A model generated the notes under the pieces. That model ran no database searches and had not been told where the DNA came from. It saw only the letters and a list, made by a program, of their open reading frames with translations. A program made the position numbers and the translations under genes. Below are positions 1 through 10,026 of a stretch of DNA of 64,000 nucleotides, piece after piece (within the stretch, counting starts at the first letter, position 1; each line of letters begins with the position of its first letter). The stretch comes from Hymenopus coronatus (Eukaryota > Arthropoda > Insecta > Mantodea > Hymenopodidae). Where the stretch lies: positions 114,200,176 through 114,264,175 of the forward strand of contig CM060897.1 in NCBI GenBank assembly GCA_030762935.1. Reading direction: 5' to 3'.

Positions 1-667
1 AAACTTGGTATTTAAGTTTAGTATCTTCCAGGGATGCGACACGAAGATTTTGAAAAAAATCCCCCCACCCCAAACTACCCTTTACTTTACCCCTTTTTTT
101 CCAAAATTTTGCTTTTCTAAAAAATGGCTCTACGGATTTTGATTAAATTTTGGTGTATTAAAGATATTTACCTGACAAATATAATGTATATTATGAATTT
201 GCTGGGAATAGCCTCTGAAGACTACTTTATTCTGGGTAAATTTTAAGGAATTTTGCATAACCGCTAAACCGTAAGAGATGGACAAAAGCTTACCACACAA
301 CAAACGTAGAGCACTTTAAAACACACAATTTATATTATATACATATTTTTCGTGGAGTTGATGGTTTTTGAGATATTCCTTGTTTCTGGTTTCAGCTATA
401 AAAACATGCTTTTCTAATACAGGACTTTGTGAACTCATGACCATACAAACAAAGGAATTTCAGTCACATAGCAACCAGCTTTTGACTGTCACTTTAACCT
501 ATGATACTCCCTTATTTCGGTTCTACTTACAAGGAAGCAAGTAATAGGAAAATTTGTGCTATTTTTTTCTCGATTAGCAGGAAGTAAATAGAAGCATAAG
601 TTTTAACAATAATTTATTGCAGAGTTGTAGAGAAAGTCAATGTGAATGGAATACATCAGATTTTTTT
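1..667 (-). repeat. Family H copy 1 (body and left end)
   Basis: Minus-oriented H copy whose right-end module lies before the window. It starts inside the internal palindrome half (AAACTTGGTATTTAAG), carries the conserved body blocks and ends with the left hairpin in the form GTGAATGGAATACATCAGA followed by a T-run. No coding potential. Confidence 0.85.
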
Positions 668-1215
668 AAAAATGAATGTAATGAGCTAGATATTTACATT
701 TCATAAATGGGTTACGTTTAAGACATTTTATTGACAATCGAAATATACATCTTGAATTTTCTGGATACCCTCTTTATTTTGGATGGAAATCCATAAGAAA
801 TATTCTAAAACTTAGTACACAAAGAATTTAGATCTCATTAAAAGACACAATTTATGTCATTCACAGTTTCTTTTTGTATAGTTAACCGTTTTCGAGATAT
901 TCCGCATTATTGGTTTCAATTTTAACTCACCTAATTCTTTCTCAAACGGGAAGACATCTTCCTTCTCGTTTCTTGATTGTTTATTCCTGACAAGCAAAAA
1001 AATTGGAAGTTCAATTGTTTCAAATAGTGACTAGCTTTAAAGGGCTTGACAATTTTATTTCCCCTTTATTTACAAGGGAGCTAGTAATAAAACTAATTTT
1101 GCTTATGTTTATCTTGATCAACATGGTGTAGATAACAGATTAATTTTTTGAATAAAATGTTTTTTTACCGAACAGCTAAAGGACATCAGGTGGATGGAAA
1201 ACATTAGATTTTTTT
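668..1215 (-). repeat. Family H copy 2 (diverged, partial)
   Basis: A more diverged minus H body beginning mid-element, directly behind copy 1. Recognised by the blocks for the ATATACATCTTGAATTTTCTGG and AACCGTTTTCGAGATATTCC regions, and by a decayed left end near 1,190-1,212. Confidence 0.65.
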
Positions 1216-1364
1216 TCTACTTACAAGAAACCAAACAATAAGGAACATTTCTGTTAATGTTTATCTCGCTTATAATGAAGTAGATAAAAGAATAAGCTTT
1301 TTAACAATACTTTTTTACAGGGATGTAGAAAAGGTGCTGTGAATGGAACACATCAGAGCTTTTA
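1216..1364 (-). repeat. Family H copy 3 (left-end fragment)
   Basis: Only the last ~150 bp of the element, minus orientation, ending GAATGGAACACATCAGA. It completes a head-to-tail run of three minus copies. Confidence 0.7.
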
Positions 1365-1715
1365 AGGTAATTATAATAATCATAGAAGTGTAATGTAATA
1401 TAGGCCTATACTTGTGCATAAAACCAGAAGAGTGCGTTTAATAATTAATTTACATGCTGTAGAAATTCAATATAATGTGGTCACCAGACGACCCAGAGTT
1501 GATCTTCGAGACAAATATATTAAGGTAATGCTTAAAAGTTACACTTTTATGTAACAAAGATATATTTTAGACATGGGGCGATTCATGAACGAATCGATCA
1601 TATGAAAAACTACAAGGAAAGAATCACATGAATCGCGTTAATCTTGGCATGAATGGTCGTTCAAATAAAACGACGAGAATTGCGCTGGTCCCTACATGAA
1701 TCGTTGTTGAAAAAC
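1365..1715. other. Non-repeat spacer, no gene seen
   Basis: About 350 bp of AT-rich DNA with no convincing reading frame. The short word ATGAATCG or a close variant recurs several times between about 1,570 and 1,705; I see no function for it. Confidence 0.5.
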
Positions 1716-2569
1716 TCTGATGAATTTCATTCATGTTACTTTCTCCAAATCTCTGCAACAAATTATTGTTAAAACGCTTATGCTTCCATTTACTTCATGG
1801 TAATTGAGAAAAATTAGCAGCAATAGTCTTATTACTAGCTTCCTTGTAAGTAGAAGCGAAATAAGGGAGTACCATAGGTTAAAGTGATAGTCAAAAGCTG
1901 GTTGCTATGTGACTGAAGTTCCTTTGTTTGTATGGACACGAATTCACAAAGTCCTGTATGAGAAAAGTATGTTTTTATGGCTGAAACCAAAAACAAGGAA
2001 TATCTAAAAAACAATCAATTCCACGAAAAAAATGTGTATAACATAAATTTTGTTTTAAAGTGCTCTACAGTTGTTGTGTGGTAAGTTTTTGTCCATCTCT
2101 TACGGTTTAGCAGTTATGCAAAATTCCGTAAAATTGACCAGAATAAAGTAGTCTTCAGAGGATATTCCCAGAAAATTCAAAATATACATTTTATTTAAAT
2201 TGTATTTAATATACGATATTCTAATCAAAATCGTTAGAGCCATTTTTGAGAAAATCAAGAACTTTAAAAAAAGTTCCATGTAAAGGGTAGTTTGGGGTGG
2301 GGCGGATTTTTCTCAAAATCTTCGTGTCGCTTCCCTGGAAGATACTAAACTTGAGTATCAAGTTTGGTATTTTACTGACTTTTTGTTTTTGAATTATCGT
2401 GTTCACAGACACACGGACACTCACACGGACCTTTTTCTGAAAATACTTTTTTTTGGTTACAGGGGACCTAAAACATATATTTCAGGTGAAATCTCGGTAT
2501 CGAATTTTTTGGTGGAGTGCAATACCTTCTCTATACACTATGTACATAGTACGTATAGAGAAAGTAAAA
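1716..2569 (+). repeat. Family H copy 4 (complete, reference copy)
   Basis: A complete plus copy that shows the architecture well. It opens with TCTG and a left hairpin here written ATGAA-TTTCA-TTCAT (1,720-1,734), then the CTTTCTC inverted motif, then AT-rich body blocks. Next come the internal palindrome region (2,346-2,375), a CA-rich microsatellite slot (2,403-2,430), the right-end module (GGTGAAATCTCGGTATCGAATTT) and the closing palindrome CTCTATACACTATGTACATA followed by GTACGTATAGAGAAAGTAAA. The CTTTCTC near the left end and the GAGAAAG at the right end form a sub-terminal inverted repeat. There is no reading frame of note and no poly(A) tail. Compatible with a non-autonomous DNA element (Helentron-associated or fold-back type), but the class is not proven. 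Confidence 0.85.
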
Positions 2570-2917
2570 TATACAATATATAAAATAGCATATATCAATT
2601 ATATACGTGGAAATAACATAAATTTACAGGGTGTTTCTAAATTAGAGCGACAAACTTTGGCAGCAGACAGATTTACTTCTTTTAAGCATGTTTGGTTAAG
2701 AGAACCTATGGGTTGCGGCGCTTTGTTTCAGTACAAGAAGGATATTAGTGGAAGGAGTAGACGTAAGTAGGCTTGTACAAATAATAAGCTATTCAGTGTT
2801 ACATGCATTTGTGTGTTTATTGTGCAGGAAAGAAGAAACTAAATATAACGATAAAACGAAAGTTCAAACACTCGCCCAACTGTAAAAAACAGACAATTGG
2901 TCCAATTGGTTGTCTTA

Positions 2918-4240
2918 TCACACCAACAAGTATTGGAACACACATCCATTGACTTCCAGACAAGAAGTGCATCGCCGTGCCATACCTTGTCTTACCCTTC
3001 CCAAGATGCCAGGAGTTTCCCTGGTTTCAGCTGCTGCGCTGGCAATTCGGGCTACAAGGATTTCCTCCGTATCAGCAGCACTTTCATAAACCATTTCCTT
3101 CATGTGGCGCCACAAAAAGAAATCCATTGGCGTCAAATCAGGAGAGAGTGGCGGCCAGGCAATGGGTCCACCTCGATTTATCCAACAATCGCTGTATGTA
3201 GCTGTCAGATGATTACGTACGTGATTCCCAAACTGAGCTGGTGCCCCATCATGCCGAAATACACATGTTCATTCTGATGTTGAGAGGAAGTGGATGCAGC
3301 AACTCAAGCAGAACAAATTGAGGAAATACTAAATAATTTAGGCGTTCAGTCGATTGGGCAAGGTGTATGGTCCCACAAGAAGTCATCTACAATCCCTGCC
3401 CAGACATTGGCGCTAAATCGCTGTTGATGTGATTGCACAATCGTGGCTTGCGGGTTTTCGAAGCACCATACATGCGAATTGCCGGAATTGAATATCCTCT
3501 CGCGTGTGAAGCATGCTTCATCCGTGAACAATACACGGCTTGCAAACTCTGGTTGGAGTATGTATTTGTTCAAATATCAATTACAGAGGTTCACTCGGAG
3601 TGGATAGTCACCTGGTGTAACAGCATGGACTCTCTCAAGATGATATGGATGCAATAGCATTTCCTGCCAAATTTTCCAGATCGTGACATGGCCAGTATGA
3701 AAGTGTCGTGTGATCTCCCGAGTACTCAGCGAAGGATTATTCGCTACCTTCTGCAGCACGGCTTCCTCGCGTTCAGGGTTCGCACAACACACCTCCATCC
3801 TTGCCTATCTGCTCGTCTATGTAATGACCCCCATTCACTTAGTCTCTGAGGCAAATGTCGTTTGACGAGGACACTGGTGGTTTGGAAATCTTTCCCGGTA
3901 AAGCCTTTGCGCCAAACGACCACATGTTAATGCTTCGCCGTATTCCAAATGCAGCCGGTCCCCATGGCCGCGCTCGCCAAAGCGTCTCGCTTTGGTGTTT
4001 CGCAGCGCAGGGGATCGTGGGTTCGAGTCCCGCCTTGGGCATGGGTGTTATATGTTTGTGTATGTGTGTGTAAAAAGTAAAACAGAAATTCAGTAATCAT
4101 ACAGTAATCACAGTAAACAAATTAGATAAATAAAAAGTAGGGTATACAGCGCCGGAGTCCCGATCAGACTCCGGATCTGTATTTTAAAAAATATAAAAAA
4201 AAAAAAAAAATGCATGTTCGCCAATTCATGTCAAGTGTAA
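2918..4240 (-). pseudogene. Transposase pseudogene (Tc1/mariner-like, DUF4817-type N terminus)
   Basis: Remnant of a DDE-type cut-and-paste transposase that would bind its TIRs and move the element. Read on the minus strand, pieces lie in order. First is an N-terminal helix-turn-helix region (YGEALTCGRLAQRLYRERFP near 3,880-3,940). Next comes EEAVLQKVANNPSLSTREIT and LHPYHLERVHAV (3,577-3,798). Then LFTDEACFTRE carries the first catalytic Asp (about 3,505-3,535). Then RHDGAPAQ carries the second Asp (near 3,250-3,275). SPDLTPMDFFLW carries the third acidic position (near 3,110-3,150). The C-terminal RVRQGMARRC follows. Frames change between blocks, stops interrupt it (for example just before 3,837), and a SINE at 3,954-4,207 splits the N terminus. 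The insect DUF4817/HTH_32 assignment is from motif recall. Confidence 0.85.
3954..4207 (+). mobile_element. tRNA-derived SINE, type A, with TSD
   Basis: The tRNA-like head carries a good Pol III B box (GGTTCGAGTCC, 4,020-4,030). It is followed by TTGGGCATGGGTGTT, a TG-rich stretch, a GCGCCGGAGTCC...GACTCCGG stem and an A-rich tail. A 7-bp TSD, AAATGCA, lies at 3,947-3,953 and 4,208-4,214. It is inserted in the transposase N terminus. Copies of the same type lie near 8,860 (+) and 39,048-39,261 (-). Confidence 0.85.
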
Positions 4241-5602
4241 CGTTCCATGTCTGCCGTACTTCCCAAACGTCTCTTTTCTATTCACAATGAAAGACGCAAT
4301 ACAACTGTTGCAGTACGTAGAGTAACAGTTAGAAGGGACAGACTGGGAAGTAAACAAATATGCTGGAAACAATGCCGAATGCTAGTGAGCTCTGGAAGTA
4401 AAGAAACCTAGTGATAATAGTAATAAAAACACGAGTGTACTCTGTTTTCTCCAATTTCTTCCTATTAATATCCATCTTGCACTGAATCGACGCGTCGCAG
4501 CCCATAGTTTACTTCACAAAATATGATTCACATAAGGTTATCTAACAAACTGCCAAGTTTTGTCGGTCAATTTAAAAACACCCTATATCAGTTGTATACA
4601 TGTTTAAAATTAAATATATAAATTATATATAATATAAAATATATAAATTATACAATTTTATATACAATATACAATACACATAAAAAATTTGATGTGTTCC
4701 ATTGACATGACTTTCTCTACATCTCTGCAACAAATTATTGTTAAAAAGCTTATGCTTCCATTTATTTCATTCTGATTGAGGAAAAATTAGCAGAAATATT
4801 CTTATTACTTGCTTCCTTGTAAGTAGAAACGAAATAATGGAGTACTTTAAGTTAAAATAATAGTCAAAAGCTGGTTGCTATGTGACTGAAGTTCCATTGT
4901 TTGTATGGACAGGAGCTGAAAAATTCTGTATGAGAAAAGTACAAGTTTTTCAAAGCTGAAACTAAAAACAAGAAATATGTCAAAAAGGATCAACACAAAA
5001 CAAATGTATATAACATAAATTGTGTGTTTTAACATCCTCTACAGTTTTTGTGCTGTAAGTTTTTGTCCATCTCTTACGGTTTACCAGTTATGCAAAATTC
5101 CGTAAAATTCATCCAAAATAAAGTGATCTTCAAAGGCTATTGCCAGAAAATTCAAGATATACATTTTATTTGTCACATAAATATCTTAAATATAAGAGAT
5201 TTTAATAAAAATCTTTACAGCCATTTTTGAGAAAATAAAAAGTATCGAAACATGTTCCATGTAAAGGGTAGTTGGTAGTGGGTGGATTTTCTTGAAAACC
5301 TTCGTGTCGCATCCTTGGAAGATACCAAACTTAAATACCAAGTTTGGTTTTATTAATTTGTTGAGTTGGTTTTTTTTTTAACACTGCGTCACTTACATTG
5401 TTATTATGAGGGACTAGTTTCGAAAGCTTATGTTTTCATTTTCAACCTCACGGGTCCAACTGCCATTGCTGGCTGCATTTGCTTGTACACTCTTCTCTGG
5501 TGGCGAAATGATGAACTTCTTAACTAAGCTGTCTACTGGCGGGAGCTCATTGTGGCCTGACATGATTTTAAGCAATTTTGGATTTGGATCTAGATTGTGG
5601 TT

Positions 5603-6013
5603 TTATTTCCAGAAGTGAAATGCTACTGCCCATTTATCTTCTTGTTTCAATTTTAGGTTTCTAAAGTGCTCTTTGGATCTGATTTTTAAACTTCTTTTGG
5701 TTTGTCCTATGTAGAACTTTTCACAATTTGTGTATTTAATTTGATATATTTCTGACCTATTTTCTGGTGGAATTTCATCTCTTATTTTTGAATTTAGTAA
5801 TTTTATGACAGAAAATCTGTTTATTGGAGCTAGGGTGATGTCTTGTACTTTGAAGATTTTTTTGAATTTTCTAAATGCTCGGGGGTGGTAAGTGAATTTT
5901 TTGAATGTGTTGATATTGTTTTTTCCTGCTGTTAGGGCAGTTATTTCTTTTATGGTTATCTTCTGCTTTGCTTTGTTTAGTTTCTTGTACACACAATCTA
6001 GATCCAAATCCAA
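5603..6013 (-). pseudogene. PLE C-terminal GIY-YIG endonuclease fragment
   Basis: 137 codons. The catalytic-core-like segment is FYIGQTKRSLKIRSKEH, preceded by YTNC, resembling the YIG motif and conserved Arg of GIY-YIG endonucleases fused to Penelope-like reverse transcriptases, which nick target DNA. Upstream, the frame reads ITALTAGKNNINTFKKFTYH, typical linker sequence. The frame ends early: AAATAA after HFWK is an in-frame stop, and the expected tail HNLDPNPK continues in the same frame beyond it. The inverted arm encodes the same tail intact (HNLDPNPKCLK, plus strand, from about 5,992). The reverse transcriptase part is missing, so this is not a functional gene. Confidence 0.8.
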
Positions 6014-6190
6014 AATGTCTTAAAACCATGTCAGGCCACAATGAACTCACAACCTGGGAAAACATCCTCATGTGGAAAAATAAAGATGGGCTAATAAACT
6101 TTGAAATTCCGCCAGTAGACAGCTTAGTTAAAAAGTTCATCATTTCGCCACCAGAGAAGAGTGTACAAGCAAATGCAGCCAGCAATGGCA

Positions 6191-6246
6191 GTTGGACCCG
6201 TGAGGTTGAAAATGAAAGCATAAGCTTTCGAAACTAGTCCCTCATA
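6191..6246 (+). ncRNA. Hammerhead-ribozyme-like fold in PLE arm (degenerate core)
   Basis: TGAGG (6,201-6,205) can pair with CCTCA (6,240-6,244) as stem I. GAAAGC pairs with GCTTTC as stem II (6,214-6,229, with one bulge). GAAA (6,230-6,233) and CTAGTC supply the right half of the core with a GUC-type cleavage site. The left core reads TTGAAAA rather than CTGANGA, so two conserved core bases differ. PLEs are known to encode hammerhead motifs. Probably inactive. The inverted arm near 5,400-5,460 (minus) carries a second copy. Confidence 0.45.
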
Positions 6247-6398
6247 ATAACAATGTAAGTGACGTAGTGTTAAAAAACCAACTCAACAATTTAATAAAAC
6301 ATATAATTTGACCGTCACTGTCGCTAAATTCCTCCAAACATCAATCAACCAAGTTTGGTGTTTAACGGTCTTTCCGTTTTTGAGCTATGCTGCCCACA

Positions 6399-6400
<2 letters not shown>

Positions 6401-6448
<48 letters not shown>
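6401..6448. repeat. (CA)24 microsatellite
   Basis: Perfect CA run in the microsatellite slot of H copy 5. Long Cys/Val-rich frames over it are artefacts of the repeat. Confidence 0.95.
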
Positions 6449-6450
<2 letters not shown>

Positions 6451-6600
6451 TACACGCAGACATTTTTCTAGAAATGCTGTTTTTGGATTCAGGGTGTCTC
6501 AAAACATGTATTTCCGATGAAATGTCGGTATCGAGTTTTTGGGTGCAATACAATACTTTCTCTATACTCTATATACATAGTACGTGTAGAGAAAGTAAAA

Positions 6601-7647
6601 AGTATATTGTGTACTGCGTCTCTTTCTTTGCTTGCTTGCGAGAGGTCTTCTTGAGTTCCCATTTCGAAAAAGCGAGATTACCATCCTGTCGAGTAAGTAG
6701 CTCGGAATTAAATGTAAGTGTTATTTCATCGTTGCCGGCAGGAAAGGGCTGGCTATCTCTTCCAGCACGCCCGAATAACTGACCCTTCACTTTTCATTTC
6801 TACTGCCATCCGCCCTGCTCATAACCGTTTGGAATAAGGTGTATTAAATGACGTAGATGACCCGGCCGCAATGTTTCGGAATTGTGCCCACAGACAGCAA
6901 GATCGCAATGGATGGACCATCGGGCTAGCAAGTTTAACGAGCCGGGAAAACAGCTGACGTCCAAAGTTCGAACGGTCCTGAGAGCCTGTAGCTTCCCTCG
7001 CAGCTCGTTTAACGATTTCCGATTCAGAAGCGGAGTAGCGGTGGGCTGGGACGAATGGTAGTGATGGTGTCGGCATGAATCCACTGTGCACTAGATTGTA
7101 TCCCGCGCTTGTTCTTTTTTTGATTTTCTTTCCTCCTTCCATCTCCTTTCGCTATCACGCTCTGTCGGCTTACTGGTGTAGTGCCACCAGTTACTACCCA
7201 TCTTTCAGCGTCAAGAGTAGTTGACAGAGGCATAACTCGCCTCCTGTTTGGGGGTGGTCGATAGATTCCAATCCCCTTTTCAGTGAAAACCTTACATTCA
7301 AATCGGATTACCCTTGTAGAGCAGCTTTTCCAATTCAGCTTGGCTTGTTACTCCTTGAATTAAAAATTGGTCGCCAGGCAAGAGAAAATTAACTTTGAAA
7401 GGATTTTTTTGCAAGGTGAAGAATTGGCAGTTGCGAAGAGCTCATCCAATACCTACTTACTAAACTGGGCCTAATTTATTTTTAAATTTAGATTCATTTT
7501 CTTTCAGAGCCAGAACACATTTTTATGACAGTGTGAATGATAGCTGGTAGAAAAAGAAAGGTTAGCATTTTCCAATTGCCACTATAAAGTCAGAAGAGGA
7601 CCGTATATCTGAATGTAAAATATGTAGTTCAAACTTAAGGCTTATAC
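6601..7647. other. GC-richer unclassified block, no gene recognised
   Basis: 6,605-7,260 is clearly GC-richer than its surroundings, with several overlapping frames of 70-107 codons on the minus strand that resemble nothing I know. 7,260-7,647 is AT-rich and featureless. The block could be a fragment of an unrecognised element. Confidence 0.35.
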
Positions 7648-7880
7648 ACCGAGTGGAATGGCTAAGGCGGTTTCGTCTGCGCCCAGCCTTCGGGAGTCGT
7701 GGGTTCGATCCCCGCGGCTAGATCTATCAATGGACTTTTTGAGGGTTTCCCGTTCATCAGGCAAAGACTGGATAGCTTCATTTCATCATTGCATTTCGCC
7801 ACAACGTTTCCTGTTACAATAATTTCTTCAATCAGGATTGAAGGAACAGGGGGCGGTGTTCGGCAGATTGCGGATGGATG
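7648..7880 (+). mobile_element. tRNA-derived SINE, type B (approximate ends)
   Basis: The head CCGAGTGGAATGGCTAAGGC with a B box GGTTCGATCCCC (7,702-7,713) looks tRNA-derived. It is followed by a non-tRNA body with GGTTTCCCGTTCATCAGGCA. There is no poly(A) tail and no clear TSD, so the right border is a guess. Confidence 0.55.
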
Positions 7881-8040
7881 ATGCATTGCTAATTGTAAAC
7901 GGTTAACCTGGCGAAGTCATTGGAATATTCGGTTGGCACCAGCCTTCCGGTTTCAGGGATCCTTCTGGGGATACGCCGGGAGGCTCGGGCACGTGAGCGG
8001 GGATGGTGTTGGAAGCGCTCCAGCTGTAACCCACAATTGA

Positions 8041-8068
8041 TATATAGTAAGTGTAGAGAAAGTAAAAC
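8041..8068 (+). repeat. Family H right-end tip only
   Basis: AGTAAGTGTAGAGAAAGTAAAA, the terminal ~25 bp of H, sits on unrelated upstream sequence (7,881-8,040, GC-rich). Either a truncated copy or the end of a different element that shares the H terminus. Confidence 0.5.
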
Positions 8069-8626
8069 GATTGCCTGCAATATACATGAATTTGAGTCGT
8101 TTAGCAGAATGTTTGATAGTAGATCATAAAAGAAAAACAGAACATTAACAGAATTCTGGCATAGTGAAAGGATTGGTAACTGAACCAACCAGAGAATAAA
8201 TCCAAAGTATAGAAACAACTGGAAACTTTGAGTAAAAGAATGAGTCGTACAAGAGTACCACGCACGTACCGAATTAACAATAAACAGGAAAGAGATCCTT
8301 TAGCGGACCCTTTAAACGTTATTTTGAGGCTATATTATTATTTATTAATTTTTATTCATTATTAATAATTATTATTAACTACTAATAATTATTAAGTAAT
8401 TTTAGTATTATTGATTATTAATTATAAATAATCATTAAATGCTATCAATTAAGAGTACCAATTAGTATTAATTAGTATTATTAATCATTTCTATTAGTTA
8501 TTATTTTAATTATTGATTAGTATTAGTCATTATTATTAATTATTTATTATTTTAATTACAAATTCATGGTAATTATTCATTAATATTAGTTATGATTAAT
8601 TATTATACTTATTATTATTATTATTA

Positions 8627-8681
<55 letters not shown>

Positions 8682-8685
8682 AAAT
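8069..8685. repeat. Spacer followed by ATTA-rich DNA and (TTA)n
   Basis: 8,069-8,325 holds nothing I recognise. 8,330-8,609 is nearly pure A/T with irregular ATTA and TAAT words. 8,610-8,682 is an almost perfect (ATT)n microsatellite. Confidence 0.8.
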
Positions 8686-8859
8686 TGAATATGCACAGTG
8701 TGTCCATAAAGTTTCGGTGCACTTTTGACCGGTCAAAGGAAATCAATGAAACACGATTATAAATGTAAAATCTGCAGCAAATGAAAGGACAACTCTCAAA
8801 GTTTTACGTAGTGTATTGTGCGTGTGCGCACGCAGGTGATGATGCAAACCACGAACCAG

Positions 8860-9043
8860 GTTGGAGTCCCGTCTTGGGCATGGGTGTTTCTGTGTTTCTA
8901 AATGTGTATGTGTTTGTCTATATATAGGTAAAAAGGAAAAACTAATAGGTCAACTAAGGAAATTTAGAAACTAGAAAAAAGAGGTAAAAAAGGAATACAG
9001 CGCCGGAGTCCTAACAGTATTTTATATATATAAAAAAAAACCC
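8860..9043 (+). mobile_element. SINE type A, 5'-truncated
   Basis: Carries GGAGTCCCGTCTTGGGCATG, a TG-rich stretch, CAGCGCCGGAGTCC and an A-run (AAAAAAAAA at 9,033-9,041), matching the 3' three quarters of the SINE at 3,954. The B box is damaged. The left border is uncertain. It lies in the 5' untranslated part of the mariner-type element. Confidence 0.7.
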
Positions 9044-9080
9044 GCGCAGCAGCAGATCAGCTCACGCCACGCCAGTCGAG

Positions 9081-10026
9081 ATGCGGACTGTACAGAGGAA
9101 AGTTCACATTATGTTGTTATGGCTTGCCAAATTGAAATCCTTAACCAAAGTACAATATGAATGTCATCACATGTTTCATCGAAACGCCACTACATAGTAA
9201 TAATATAATTCGTTGGGACAAGCAGTTGATGGACTACCAGCAGTGTGTTGGACACACCCCGTATTGCTAGGTTATCGGTAGTTGACGAGTCTCTAGAAGC
9301 TACACGGGAGAGTAATGTAACGAACCCTAAAACAGCTGTACGTGCTTTTACTCGAGAGTTACACCTCTAAAATATGTAGTGTTAAAGAAATGTCTACGTT
9401 TTTCAGGTTGCAAGTTGCACACTATAAAGCTGGCAAATAGGCCCAAACAATTCGATTTGCTACAGATATGCTTTATGAGATCCAAAAAGATGAACGATTT
9501 CTGCAGAAAATTGTGTTTAACGATGAGGCGACATTCCATATCTGAAGACATGCTCATCACCATAACGCCCGCATATTGTCTGCTGAAACTCCTTGTGCCT
9601 TGATCGTGTAGTCTGGCCTTGTGCATGACACAGTGGTAGGCTCATTTTTCTTTGTGGAGCAGACTGTTATGGCAAAAAAAATTACTTGACATGTTGGAAT
9701 TGCATTTAGTGTCACAGTTTCTACAACACACGCTCCACCACAGTATGCCGTATGGTTTGCGAGTATCTGGTTGCAAGATTCCCCCAGCGGTGGATAGGCA
9801 GGTTTTATGTCGAGACATGGCCACCATGATCCCTGGTTCTGACACCTTCAGACTTTTTCTTTTGGGACTATGTGAAGCAACGTGTGCACGTATCAATAAT
9901 CTTAATCATTTACAACAAAAAATATCAGAATTTATTCACTTTGTTGCACCAGACGTGTGTGGGCAGACTTGAATATCGTTTGCAAGTGTGTAAGGTAACA
10001 AATGGAAGTCACATTGAATTGTACTG
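9081..10026 (+). pseudogene. Mariner-type transposase pseudogene
   Basis: Blocks in order: TVQRKVHIMLLWLAKLKSLT at the N terminus (from 9,087); an EATREsNVTNPKTAVRAF-like stretch near 9,300-9,350; KIVFNDEATFH with the first catalytic Asp (about 9,508-9,540); PSDFFFWDYVKQRVH with the third acidic region (about 9,844-9,890). The C-terminal ending NGSHIELY stops at TGA 10,024-10,026. The blocks lie in different frames and the middle is eroded, including the second Asp region. The length is close to but shorter than the ~340 codons usual for such transposases. Non-functional. The domain class is from motif recall. Confidence 0.8.

Larger units (their letters stand above)
2627..4585 (-). mobile_element. 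Tc1/mariner-superfamily DNA transposon, decayed, with TIRs
   Basis: The left end CAGGGTGTTTCTAAATT and the right end, read on the minus strand as TAGGGTGTTTTTAAATT, form TIRs. They continue through GAGCGACAAA and GACCGACAAA, about 27 bp in all. A TA dinucleotide flanks both sides (2,625-2,626 and 4,586-4,587), as expected for Tc1/mariner insertion. The minus strand carries a broken transposase (separate entry). A SINE lies inside. Total length is 1,959 bp including the SINE. Dead: stops and frameshifts are present. Confidence 0.85.
5349..6347 (-). mobile_element. Penelope-like retroelement fragment with an inverted copy of its own 3' end
   Basis: The ~1-kb insert is flanked by a 12-bp duplication ACCAAGTTTGGT (5,337-5,348 and 6,348-6,359), which fits target-primed insertion. 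The minus strand encodes a GIY-YIG domain (5,603-6,013) and its C-terminal tail (5,409-5,605). The same tail plus 3' region is repeated in inverted orientation at about 5,985-6,300, so the two arms are inverted repeats of about 250 bp. The arms differ: the left arm lacks about 54 bp present in the right (around 6,047-6,105). PLEs are known to carry partly inverted flanking copies (pLTRs); this fits that pattern. No reverse transcriptase domain remains. Confidence 0.8.
4687..6600 (+). repeat. Family H copy 5 (complete, split by a PLE)
   Basis: Left end TTTGATGTGTTCCATT at 4,687 and right palindrome ending GTGTAGAGAAAGTAAAA at 6,600. Removing the PLE at 5,349-6,347 and one copy of the 12-bp duplication restores a normal ~900-bp H copy. 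Its microsatellite slot has expanded to (CA)24. Confidence 0.85.

Noticed and set aside
6362..6782. His/Thr- or Cys/Val-rich frames over CA/GT runs
   Set aside because: Direct products of the microsatellite in the H slot; the same happens at 26,960-27,212 and 44,794-45,063.
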